64,000 bases of DNA, taken from positions 124,001 through 188,000 of the forward strand of contig CAWHKS010000005.1 in assembly GCA_963829955.1 (NCBI GenBank), read 5' to 3'. The DNA is from DASTFY01 sp963829955. GTDB taxonomy: Bacteria; Actinomycetota; Acidimicrobiia; Acidimicrobiales; Ilumatobacteraceae. Positions 1-7,484 of the stretch are shown here, in pieces. Below the pieces are notes generated by a model. The model was not told where the DNA came from. It saw only the letters and a list, made by a program, of their open reading frames with translations, and did no database searches. Every line of letters starts with the position of its first letter. The first letter of the stretch is position 1. The translations under genes and the position numbers were made by a program.

Positions 1-619
1 CCGTGGCGACGTGCCACACGCCGTGGAACTGGAAGATGCTGTCGTCGTCGCACACCGGTGAACTGGTCCGCCCGAGCACGAACGCCAGGCCGGCGAACAC
101 GGCGATGGCGACGAAAGGCAGATCGGACCACGCCGGCCGGGTCCGCAGGCGGATCCTGCGGATCACGAACGCGACGAGCGCCGCCGCCACCAGCACCGCG
201 ACCGCGCCGTTCGTGGCGTCGGGCTCGATGATCAGCACCACGCCCATCACGAGGAGCGTGAGGACCGCGGTGCCCGTCGCCACCCAACCGGCCGATGCCG
301 CTCCGTCACGCCGCAGCAGGCCGAGGTGCCAACCGGCGATGAAGGCCAGCGCAGCAACGAGCGTCAAGTCGTGCAGCCACCGGCCGGGACCGTTCGCGGC
401 CGCGTGGAAGGCCACGCTTCCCACCCCGCAGGCCGCCACCAGCGCCCCGAACACCGTGGCCGACGGATCGAGGTGCCAGGCCCGGCGGCGCACGATGATC
501 CAGACCCCGGCGACGACGTAGGCCAAGCTCGTCAGCGTGTTGAACGGCTGGGCGATGAGCCCCGAGCCGATCTCCTCGCAGTCGCTGGCCGCGATGGCCG
601 CCAGCACGGGCGCTGTCAC
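1..619 (-). CDS. Ceramidase-like (CREST superfamily) multipass membrane protein, 3' end cut by window edge
   Basis: Partial gene: the reading frame runs off the left edge, so the C-terminus is missing. The visible roughly 206 residues form several hydrophobic segments. Seen motifs are an N-terminal CEEIGSGLIAQPFNTLTS, a VGSVAFHA block, LHD, and FHGVWHV near the cut. The Ser/His/Asp plus late HxxxH pattern fits the ceramidase/CREST membrane hydrolases, which use Ser, Asp and His residues around a metal; the match to alkaline ceramidase-like proteins is by recall of the family. The GTG start overlaps the stop of the upstream flippase-like gene by 4 bases (GTGA), so the two are probably translationally coupled. 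Substrate unknown. Confidence 0.6.
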   Translation of the reverse strand, partial: MTAPVLAAIAASDCEEIGSGLIAQPFNTLTSLAYVVAGVWIIVRRRAWHLDPSATVFGALVAACGVGSVAFHAAANGPGRWLHDLTLVAALAFIAGWHLGLLRRDGAASAGWVATGTAVLTLLVMGVVLIIEPDATNGAVAVLVAAALVAFVIRRIRLRTRPAWSDLPFVAIAVFAGLAFVLGRTSSPVCDDDSIFQFHGVWHVAT

Positions 620-1758
620 GGGGACGCCGCCGTCTGCGACACGGTTCGGGCCGCCGCCAACGTGGCCGTCCCCCGACGCACGGAGAGGCGCCACAAGGCG
701 ACGGTGATCCACCCGATCGGGATGATCGCGATCCACGTCGCCAAGCGGAAGAGCATGACACCGGCCGTGACCTGGTTGACGTATGCCGACCCGGCGTAAC
801 CCGTGAGCAGGCCGATGTAGCCGAGCTCGACGACGCCCGCGCCCCCCGCGGTGATCGGCACCACCGTCAGCAGCTCGACGATGGCGTACGTCATGAAGAT
901 CTGGCTGACCGTCAGGTCCTCACGGGGCACGCCGACGAAGCGGAGCGACATCACCAAGAGGAGCAGCCGAGTGAGGGTCAGGAGCACCGTGGCCAGAACG
1001 GCCAGCGGCCAGCGAGGAGCCAGCAAGGTGATGGCCTGCTGCCGAGCCTCCACGAGGCGGTCGCCCAGCCCCTCAGGGCCGGTGCGCCCGACGCGGCGCA
1101 GGACGGCGCCGATGACCCGCTCGGCCAGGTCGCCCACCCGGACCGCAAACGCCGGCTTCCACAGGGCAAACCCCACGATGACGACGACGGCGATGGCGAT
1201 GGTGGCGCCGATGAGCGCGAAGCGACCTGTATCCCCGGTGAGCCGGCCGGTGAAGAAGAGTGGCACGGCGGCGACCGCGGGGAGCACGAGCTTCGTTCCG
1301 ACGGTCACCATGCCGCTCGCCGCCACGGACACCGTGGAGACGGTGGTCGAGTAGCCCCACGACCGGTACATGAGGAGCCGCAGGGCGAGATCGCCCGGAC
1401 CGGGGAACGTGCTCGAGACGGCGCTGGAGCCGAGGTAGGCGGTGACACCCCTTCGAACGGGCAGCTTCGGCACCACCGACGCGGTCAGGAACCCGTTGGC
1501 CCAGATCGTCGACGCGAAGACGGCCAGGAACGCCGTCCACTCACCGGCGCTCAGCGAACCGATGGCCCGGCGGACGGTCGCCAGGTCGAGATCCTCGTAG
1601 ACCGGCTTCAGCACGAGCGCGGCGATGACGAGCGCGGCGATGCTCAGACCGACGCGCAGCAGGGTCTTGAGCGCGTGGCCGTGGCGGAGCGGCTGCGCCT
1701 GGGCCTCCGCCGCCTCGAGCTCCTCGGCGTCGGCCGTCGTGGCGTCCTCGGAGCTCAT
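616..1758 (-). CDS. Lysylphosphatidylglycerol synthase-type transmembrane (flippase-like) protein
   Basis: 380 residues. After a charged Glu/Ala-rich N-terminus (about residues 1-30) come about eight hydrophobic segments. The glycine-rich PITAGGAGVVELGYIGL block near residue 305 and the STFPGPGDLALRLLMYRSWG block are typical of the UPF0104/LPG_synthase_TM family, which covers lipid flippase domains such as the membrane half of MprF. There is no cytoplasmic lysyl-transferase domain, so this is a stand-alone membrane domain. It probably moves a lipid or lipid-linked substrate across the membrane; which one cannot be told. It is first in a two-gene unit with the downstream ceramidase-like gene (4-base overlap), which suggests a common lipid-related role. 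Confidence 0.8.
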   Translation of the reverse strand: MSSEDATTADAEELEAAEAQAQPLRHGHALKTLLRVGLSIAALVIAALVLKPVYEDLDLATVRRAIGSLSAGEWTAFLAVFASTIWANGFLTASVVPKLPVRRGVTAYLGSSAVSSTFPGPGDLALRLLMYRSWGYSTTVSTVSVAASGMVTVGTKLVLPAVAAVPLFFTGRLTGDTGRFALIGATIAIAVVVIVGFALWKPAFAVRVGDLAERVIGAVLRRVGRTGPEGLGDRLVEARQQAITLLAPRWPLAVLATVLLTLTRLLLLVMSLRFVGVPREDLTVSQIFMTYAIVELLTVVPITAGGAGVVELGYIGLLTGYAGSAYVNQVTAGVMLFRLATWIAIIPIGWITVALWRLSVRRGTATLAAARTVSQTAASP

Positions 1759-1819
1759 GACGGCCGCATGCTACGTAGTCCGGCGGACGAGCATCCCCGT
1801 CGCCTCTGACCGACGTTCC

Positions 1820-1825
1820 TAGTCT
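1820..1825 (+). promoter_or_regulatory. Putative -10 element for a leaderless transcript
   Basis: TAGTCT ends seven bases before the ATG at 1833. This TAnnnT-N6-8-start arrangement recurs across the window and suggests transcription begins at the start codon. No clear -35 is visible. Confidence 0.45.
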
Positions 1826-1832
1826 TCCGCCC

Positions 1833-2015
1833 ATGGCTGCACTGTTCATGATCATCGTCTTCGCCGTCGTCGGCTCGTTCCCCGCCACCTGGTTGCTCAT
1901 GCTGTTCCTCGGCAACCTGGGCGCGACGCAGGTGGGCTTCTGGGGTGCGCTGCCCGCGGGCATCCTGCTGACCTTCATCTTCGCCGGCGCCGGCACCGCC
2001 AGCCGAAACTGGTGA
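1833..2015 (+). CDS. Small hydrophobic membrane protein, unknown function
   Basis: 60 residues with two predicted membrane helices (about residues 2-25 and 35-54) separated by a short loop, ending in a polar tail. I do not recognise a family. The ATG lacks a Shine-Dalgarno sequence but has a TAGTCT hexamer seven bases upstream, which supports this start as leaderless. It lies between the divergently transcribed flippase-like gene and a PAP2 phosphatase on the same strand, so a link to membrane lipid metabolism is possible but only by context. Confidence 0.5.
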   Translation: MAALFMIIVFAVVGSFPATWLLMLFLGNLGATQVGFWGALPAGILLTFIFAGAGTASRNW

Positions 2016-2058
2016 GCCCGTCCCCACGGTGGCTCACACCGTGGGACGATGACCGCTG

Positions 2059-2715
2059 ATGGACGCGGTCACCTACGAGCATGACGTCCGCGGCTGGCCC
2101 CTCCGAGCGCTGATCGGCGGCACGGTCGTCGCGGTCGTCAGCGCGATCCTCGCCAGCTCCGGTGACGTCGCCGGCTGGGAGAAGGAGATCTTCCACGCCA
2201 TCAACGACCTGCCGGACTGGCTGCGGGCGCCCATGTGGGTCGCCCAGCTTGCGGGCCTGCTGCTGCTCCCGCTCGTCGTCGCCGTCGTGGCCCTCGTGTT
2301 CCGGCGCTTCCGCCTGGCCATCGCCCTCGTCGCCCTGATCCCGCTCAAGCTGTTCGTGGAGAAGGCCGTGGTGAAGCAGGTCGTCGAGCGGGAGCGGCCC
2401 GGAACGTCGATCTGCCACCTGGACGAGACGTGCGGCAACTTCCGGGACACGCCGCTGGAAGGACTCTCGTTCGTCTCGGGCCACGCGATCATCGCCTGGG
2501 CGGTGGCGACGCTGCTCTGGCCCTACCTGCCGGGGCGGTGGCGGTGGCTGCCGGTCGCGGTGGCGCTCGCCAACGCCGTGGCCCGCATCTACCTCGGTGC
2601 GCACAACGCACTCGACGTCGTCGGCGGCGCGGGCATCGGCGTGGCGCTCGGCGCGTTGCTGACGATGATCGTCGGGAGCCCGGTCCGGCGGGCGTCCGCC
2701 GCGGTCCTTCGTTAG
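2059..2715 (+). CDS. PAP2-family phosphatase, membrane bound
   Basis: 218 residues, about six membrane segments. All three signature blocks of the type 2 phosphatidic acid phosphatase superfamily are visible: KQVVERERP (the K-x6-RP phosphate-binding motif), a SGHA block for the catalytic His, and ARIYLGAHNALD (the R-x5-H-x3-D block). The PSGH proline is replaced by Val. It probably removes phosphate from a lipid phosphate or isoprenoid pyrophosphate at the outer face of the membrane. The stop codon TAG (2713-2715) overlaps the putative -10 of the following fur-family gene. Its neighbours (flippase-like, ceramidase-like) also look lipid related. Confidence 0.85.
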   Translation: MDAVTYEHDVRGWPLRALIGGTVVAVVSAILASSGDVAGWEKEIFHAINDLPDWLRAPMWVAQLAGLLLLPLVVAVVALVFRRFRLAIALVALIPLKLFVEKAVVKQVVERERPGTSICHLDETCGNFRDTPLEGLSFVSGHAIIAWAVATLLWPYLPGRWRWLPVAVALANAVARIYLGAHNALDVVGGAGIGVALGALLTMIVGSPVRRASAAVLR

Positions 2716-2718
2716 CCT
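2713..2718 (+). promoter_or_regulatory. Putative -10 of fur-family gene, leaderless
   Basis: TAGCCT, then seven bases, then the GTG at 2726. The hexamer overlaps the stop codon of the PAP2 gene. Confidence 0.5.
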
Positions 2719-2725
2719 TCAGGTC

Positions 2726-3142
2726 GTGGCTGACATCCGGCCCGACCCTCCTGCCCGCGTCCGCGCGGCCGGCCTGCGGATGGGATCGGCCCGGCGGCAG
2801 GTGATCGACGCGTTGAGCCGGCTGCAGGGCCCGCTCACCGCCGAGGAGGTGGCGGCATCGCTGCCCGACATCCACGTCAGCTCGGTGTACCGGTCGCTGA
2901 ACGTCCTCGAGGACCTCGGCGTGGTGCGCCACGTCCACCTCGCCCACGGACCCGCGCTGTACGAGCTCACTGACGCCGCCGAGCAGGTCCGCCATCTCGC
3001 CTGCGAGGGCTGCGGGCGGGACATCGTGGTGCCGAGCGAGCTGTTCGACGAGGTGCGGGCCACCATCCTGCGGGACTACGGCTTCGTCATGGACGGTGGT
3101 CACTTCGCCATCCCCGGTCGCTGCGCCGACTGTGCCGGGTGA
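2726..3142 (+). CDS. Fur/Zur-family metal-responsive transcriptional regulator
   Basis: 138 residues. The N-terminal winged helix (about 1-85) includes the SSVYRSLNVLEDLGVV recognition region typical of Fur proteins. The dimerisation half carries CEGCG near residue 93 and a terminal CADC, the two CxxC pairs of the structural zinc site. The iron or regulatory His ligands are fewer than in classical Fur, so it could be Zur- or BlaI/Fur-like; specificity is undetermined. The GTG start is supported by a -10-like TAGCCT seven bases upstream. The last 18 codons plus stop are duplicated about 1.4 kb downstream, beyond an HNH gene, suggesting that a mobile element inserted at the 3' end of this gene and left it intact. 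Confidence 0.82.
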   Translation: MADIRPDPPARVRAAGLRMGSARRQVIDALSRLQGPLTAEEVAASLPDIHVSSVYRSLNVLEDLGVVRHVHLAHGPALYELTDAAEQVRHLACEGCGRDIVVPSELFDEVRATILRDYGFVMDGGHFAIPGRCADCAG

Positions 3143-3150
3143 ACTTCGGG
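3088..3150 (+). repeat. Direct repeat copy 1: 3' end of the fur-family gene
   Basis: 63 bases covering the last codons and stop of the Fur gene. It matches 4504-4566 at 54 of 63 positions by eye, with no gaps. Both copies encode MDGGHFAIPG followed by a CADC zinc motif and a stop. The two copies flank the HNH gene. Confidence 0.85.
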
Positions 3151-3245
3151 CTCACGACCGTTGGCGTCGTGGAACGAAGCCCGCAATCAGACGTCGGCCA
3201 GGCCAGTGTGTTCCTCCCCGACGCCTGGAGCAGGATGTGCCTTTC

Positions 3246-4465
3246 CTACCCGTCGACGTCCCGATAGTCATCGTGGATGACGCGCCATCGGATGCGGCCG
3301 CGCAGCTCGTCCAGCTTGGTGAGGGGTCGGGCGGGTCTGGGGACCGCGTCGTTGTCGTGACGGTCGGCGTGGCGGTTGTGGGTGGCGCACTCCAGCCGGC
3401 CGTTGAACTGGCTGGTCTCGCCGCCCCGGCTGTGGGGGACGATGTGGTCGACGTCGCACTTGTTGGCGGGCACGTCGCAGCCGGCGGGGTGCTGGCAGTG
3501 CCGGTCCCGGACCTCGACGGCGCGACGGACCGCGCCGGCGAAGGCCCGCCGGTGGGAGACCGAGAGCACGGTCGACGGCCCGTCGAACAGGATCGTCTCC
3601 AGCTCGGCGGCATCAAGCCAGGGGGCCAACTGGCGCGGTGTGATGACGGTGCCGTTGGCGAGCTCGCACAGTTCGGTGAACGCGGCGTCTCCAACCAGGA
3701 CGCTGAACAACGGCCGGGGCGGGCGGCCGCCGGCCGGCGTGGTGGCTGAGCGTTGCGCCATCACGACGAGCGCCGCCGTGCCGCCGGGGTACGGGCGGTG
3801 CCGTCGCGCTGCCCGGCGAGGTAGAGCTCGCGCTCCAGGCGTTGCAACTCGTCGAGCACCGCGGCACCACCGACAGGATCGAGCACCCCACTGACGACGA
3901 CCGCCCCGCCCTTGGTCGCGGCGGCATGGAGATGGGCGTCGTCAATGGCGTGACCGGCGTGGTCGTCTGGATGGCTCTCGGCATCGACGCGCTGGCACCA
4001 GTATCCGATGACCCGGGTGGCCGGCGCGAATCGCAGCCGCGTGCACTGCTCGACGAGGACTGCCTCGTCCCGGGCCAGGTGCGCGGCACGGTGGGCCTGG
4101 TTCGCCCGGCCGAGCAGACCGATGTGGTCGAGCGAGAGCTCGCCTCGCCCGATCGCGGTCATGGTCGCGGGCAGGCCGCGCTGCTGGCGGGCGCGCCGCA
4201 TCTCCAGCCCCGCGCTGGCCGGTGAGCAGGCCGTCTCCCGCACCAACCGCGCCGCCGCGCTGCGCGAGCCGTCCCCAGCCCAGATCCGGCGGGCATCCCA
4301 GCGCCCGAGCAGGGCCGCGGCCAACGCGCCCAGGCGCGCCCGCTCGCGCTGCACGGCGACCACGAGCTCGTGCAGCTCCTGGTCGGCCAGCTCCGGCCCG
4401 TCGACCGCCCGGAGCTCGTCGATCGCGTCGTGGAGCGCTTCTAGCACCGAGTCCGCCGCCGGCAT
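3246..4465 (-). pseudogene. DUF222/13E12-family HNH endonuclease, frameshifted
   Basis: Two overlapping frames make one 13E12-type protein of about 406 residues. 4465-3761 encodes the helical DUF222 domain (about 234 residues). 3764-3246 encodes the C-terminal HNH nuclease, with the Cys pair around RHCQHPAGCD, the DVDHIVPHSRGG core and a final CATHNRHADRH. The frames differ as if one base were lost near 3775: after the arginine-rich TPAARR the other frame resumes with ALVVMAQRS, as expected in intact relatives. An ATGA overlap at 3761-3764 could allow reinitiation, so two polypeptides cannot be excluded; a sequencing error is also possible. In mycobacteria this family (REP13E12) is repetitive and DNA-damage regulated. 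Here a perfect SOS-box palindrome sits 6 bases upstream of the ATG, and the gene is bracketed by copies of the fur 3' end. Confidence 0.8.
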
Positions 4466-4471
4466 GCGGCC

Positions 4472-4499
4472 TGTATAGCGAACAGGTGTTCGCTATACA
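4472..4499 (-). promoter_or_regulatory. SOS box (LexA-type operator) of the HNH gene
   Basis: Perfect inverted repeat with 12-base arms (TGTATAGCGAAC) and a 4-base centre. The core CGAAC-N4-GTTCG matches the Gram-positive/actinobacterial LexA consensus. On the minus strand it contains TATACA six bases before the HNH ATG at 4465, so LexA binding would cover the -10 of a leaderless promoter. Confidence 0.8.
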
Positions 4500-4503
4500 A
4501 CCC

Positions 4504-4566
4504 CATGGACGGTGGTCACTTCGCCATTCCCGGTCATTGCGCCGACTGCGCGGAGTGATATTCGGA
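4504..4566 (+). repeat. Direct repeat copy 2: orphan fur 3' end
   Basis: A headless copy of the fur 3' terminus (54 of 63 bases identical to 3088-3150) with the same reading frame and stop at 4556-4558. It has no upstream fur coding sequence and is most simply a target remnant or an element-borne replacement end. Confidence 0.82.
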
Positions 4567-4619
4567 CTTGCCGGGCCTGATGGACGACAACGCCGGATGA
4601 CGTAAGCCGGCAGCGGGGC

Positions 4620-4625
4620 TACCGT
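4620..4625 (+). promoter_or_regulatory. Putative -10 of the PI-PLC-like gene, leaderless
   Basis: TACCGT followed by six bases and the GTG at 4632; no Shine-Dalgarno sequence precedes that start. Confidence 0.45.
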
Positions 4626-4631
4626 TCGGTC

Positions 4632-6860
4632 GTGGGAGAGGGGCCCACGGGCACCCAATCAAACCCAGCAACGGCTGGCGCGATGCGCCGGCGGGACGAT
4701 CTCGGTCGCGCCGGCGTGGCTCTTCTCGTGGCCGGGTCGATCCTCACGATGCTCTTCGCAGTGTCGCTGTGGAGCTGGCGGACGTTCGCGAACTCGGAGG
4801 GCTTCGCCGACGCCGCCACCGATTCGCTGAAGGAGCCCGCGGTCGCCCAGACCATCGCCGACCAGATCGTCGACGTGCTGCAGGACCACGTGGCCACCGC
4901 GGACACCGCCGTCGCGGTGCGGCCGATCCTTCGAGGGGTCGTCGCCGAGGTGGTATCGAGCGAGGCGTTCCGCGGCGTGTTCCACGCCGGCGTGCGGGAG
5001 ATGCACGGCGCCATCGTCCAGGGTCACCGCAGCCGCCCACTGGTCCAGGTCGACGACTCCGCCCAACTCGTGAAGGAGGCGCTCGCTGTCTTCAGCCCGG
5101 ACATGGCCGCCTCGATCTCCGACGACGCGCTGTCCGTTCCCGTCGAGCTCTCACAGAGCCCCATGGCGGACCTGTTCATGCGGGCCGCCGATCTCGCGGG
5201 CTGGCTGACCGTGCCACTCGCATTGGGCGCGATCGTCTGCTTCGCCGCCGCGGTGCGCCGCGCCTCCGATCGGCGGCGGGCCTTCGAGGTGGTCGGGGCG
5301 TGTCTGGTCGGGGTAGGCGGGGTGATCTTCGTGGTCCTCGCCGCGCTGCTCAACGTCGCCGCCGACGTGGGGCAGGACCCGCGCCAGCGCACGGCCCTGC
5401 GGGCGCTGTTCTGGAGCGCCGTGCACGTCCTCAACGTCACTGCCAAGGTGTTGATCGTCGTCGGCGCGGTCGTCAGCTTTGCCGCCGCCCTGGCCGGCGG
5501 CGGGCCCATGGCTGAGCGCGTCGGGGCGCTGGTCGACCGGGGACGGGCCACGCTGGCCGATCCTCGGGCCAAGGCGCTTGCCGCCGCTGTCGCCATCGGC
5601 CTCGGGGTGCTGGGGCTCATCTGGCCCCTCGCCATGGCCGAGGTGCTCGTGCGCGTCGGTGCCGTTGGCTTGGTCGTGCTGGGCACCGTCTGGGTGTTCG
5701 ACCTCGTCGGGGCGTCGTCGTGGGTGGCTGGCGAGACGAGCGCTGCGCCTCGGCGGTTCACGCCGCGGCGCCTCGCCCTGGGCGGCACCACCGGCGTGGC
5801 CACGTTCTCACTCGTCCTCCTACTGGGCGGCATGTCCTTCGTCCGGGCCGTACGGGCGCCGGACCTCGATCGCAGGAACATCGACGAGGCCGGCTGCAAC
5901 GGCTTCGTCGCCCTGTGCGACCGCCCCATCGACGAGGTGGCCTTCGCCGGGACGCACAACTCGATGGCCGCCAGCTCCGAGGAAGGATGGGTCTTCGGCC
6001 GCCAGACCGGCGGGCTACTCGCCCAGCTCTCGTTCGGCGTCCGGGCGTTCCTCGTCGACATGCACTCCGGTGCCCCGATCAAGGATCTCGTTCGTACGAG
6101 CTTCCTCACTCCAGCCGAGCGGGCACTCTCCGATAGGCAGATGGGAGCCAAGGAACGGGCGGCGTTGGCGCGCACCATCGCCTTGTTCGGCGGCGACCCT
6201 GGCGACAAGCGGGTGTACCTCTGCCACCTGTATTGCGAGCTGGGCGCTACACCGGCCAGGTCGGAATTCCAGAAGCTCCACGACTGGCTACGGGTCAATC
6301 CCAACGAGGTCATCATCCTGGTCCTGGAGGACCATGTGGAGGCCGAGGACGCTGTCGACGTCCTCGAGTCGAGCGGGTTGGCGGACCGGGCCTACGCCTG
6401 GGTGGCCGGCTCGCCCGCGCCGACCATGCGCCAGCTCATCGAGACGAAGAAGAACGTCATCGTGCTGGCCGAGAATCACGGTGGCGCAGTCGCGCACTGG
6501 TACAACGCCGCCTACGACACGCTCCTGCAGGACACACCGTACGGGTTCGAGTCGGTCGAGAAGATGGCCGAGTCAAGCTCCTGTGCGCTCAATCGGGGAA
6601 AACGCAGCGCACCGCTGCTGCTGCTGAACCACTGGCTCGATACCGGTGGCCTGCCCCGGAAGAGCCTGGCCCCGGACGTCAACAGCACGGACGTCCTGCT
6701 GGCCCGGGCGGAGACGTGCGCCCAGCAACGGGGTCAGATCCCCAACATCGTCGCCGTCGACTTCTACAGCGAGGGCGACCTCCGCCGCGTCATCAATCGG
6801 CTCAACCGCGTCGATGTGGCGGAACCGGTGCTGGCGGCGACGCCGGGCCTGCCCTCGTAG
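4632..6860 (+). CDS. Membrane protein with C-terminal PI-PLC-X-like domain
   Basis: 742 residues. A first hydrophobic helix (about 28-50) is followed by an extracytoplasmic helical region, then further hydrophobic segments at about 185-295, 310-360 and 380-405. The C-terminal 330 residues resemble the PI-PLC X-like phosphodiesterase fold: AFAGTHNSM (first catalytic His), a VRAFLVDMHSG block, YLCHLYCELG with a second His candidate, and IILVLEDHV. The likely reaction is cleavage of a phosphodiester in a phosphoinositol or other lipid head group outside the cytoplasm. Bacterial PI-PLCs are usually secreted single-domain proteins, so the long membrane-spanning N-terminus is notable. GTG start with a -10-like hexamer six bases upstream. 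Confidence 0.7.
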   Translation: MGEGPTGTQSNPATAGAMRRRDDLGRAGVALLVAGSILTMLFAVSLWSWRTFANSEGFADAATDSLKEPAVAQTIADQIVDVLQDHVATADTAVAVRPILRGVVAEVVSSEAFRGVFHAGVREMHGAIVQGHRSRPLVQVDDSAQLVKEALAVFSPDMAASISDDALSVPVELSQSPMADLFMRAADLAGWLTVPLALGAIVCFAAAVRRASDRRRAFEVVGACLVGVGGVIFVVLAALLNVAADVGQDPRQRTALRALFWSAVHVLNVTAKVLIVVGAVVSFAAALAGGGPMAERVGALVDRGRATLADPRAKALAAAVAIGLGVLGLIWPLAMAEVLVRVGAVGLVVLGTVWVFDLVGASSWVAGETSAAPRRFTPRRLALGGTTGVATFSLVLLLGGMSFVRAVRAPDLDRRNIDEAGCNGFVALCDRPIDEVAFAGTHNSMAASSEEGWVFGRQTGGLLAQLSFGVRAFLVDMHSGAPIKDLVRTSFLTPAERALSDRQMGAKERAALARTIALFGGDPGDKRVYLCHLYCELGATPARSEFQKLHDWLRVNPNEVIILVLEDHVEAEDAVDVLESSGLADRAYAWVAGSPAPTMRQLIETKKNVIVLAENHGGAVAHWYNAAYDTLLQDTPYGFESVEKMAESSSCALNRGKRSAPLLLLNHWLDTGGLPRKSLAPDVNSTDVLLARAETCAQQRGQIPNIVAVDFYSEGDLRRVINRLNRVDVAEPVLAATPGLPS

Positions 6861-6899
6861 CCCGCCCGCCGCAGCGCGCGCTCCTAGAGTCACCGGCCG

Positions 6900-7484
6900 G
6901 TGAGCGAGCCGGTCGTGAGCAGCGGTGTTCCCCGCGGGTTCCTGGGGCTGGACCGCCGGGGCTGGCCGGGCACCGTCATCGTGGCGCTGATCGCCGCGCT
7001 CATCGCCCTCGGTCTCCCACTGCTCAACGGCCTGGTCTCGGGCGATCGTCCGGTGCCCGCGGGCAGCACCGTCGAGGTCGGCCGCGGCGTGACGTTCACG
7101 GCCGCCGACGGGTGGACCCTCGACGCCGAGCAGACCAGCACCCGGGCCGGCCGCGTCGTGCTCGCCCGGGGGGCGGTGACGTACGCCGTGGAGGCAGCGG
7201 CGGCGACGCGCAGTCTGCCCGAGGAGTACGAGCGCATGGCGACGGAGATTCGCGACAGCTCGGGCGCGCAGCTGTTCAACGGGCCCGGCCCCTTCACCAC
7301 CGACGACGGGTTGGTCGGTTTCGTCGGCTCGTACGGCAGCCCGACCTCCGAGGGGCGGTTCGGCGTGTTCCAGGCCGGAACGACCGTGGTGCGGGTGCTC
7401 GCCCAAGGCCCGCCTGACGCCATGGCGGCCGGACTGGACGGCGTCAGCTTCATGACCCGCACGCTGCGGATCGTGCCGCCGTGA
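6900..7484 (+). CDS. Single-pass membrane protein, unknown function
   Basis: 194 residues. A short cytoplasmic N-terminus, one membrane helix (about 24-46, TVIVALIAALIALGLPLL) and an extracytoplasmic domain of about 140 residues with a mixed beta pattern. No family recognised. A TAGAGT hexamer lies nine bases before the GTG. The stop codon overlaps the start of the PrsW gene by 4 bases (GTGA), so the two are likely co-translated; a role as PrsW partner or substrate is conceivable. Confidence 0.6.
   Translation: MSEPVVSSGVPRGFLGLDRRGWPGTVIVALIAALIALGLPLLNGLVSGDRPVPAGSTVEVGRGVTFTAADGWTLDAEQTSTRAGRVVLARGAVTYAVEAAAATRSLPEEYERMATEIRDSSGAQLFNGPGPFTTDDGLVGFVGSYGSPTSEGRFGVFQAGTTVVRVLAQGPPDAMAAGLDGVSFMTRTLRIVPP

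Noticed and set aside
3246..4465. HNH region as an insertion sequence with a transposase
   Set aside because: No transposase and no terminal inverted repeats. Only the HNH gene and the fur-tail copies are seen, so I call it a 13E12-type element, not an IS.
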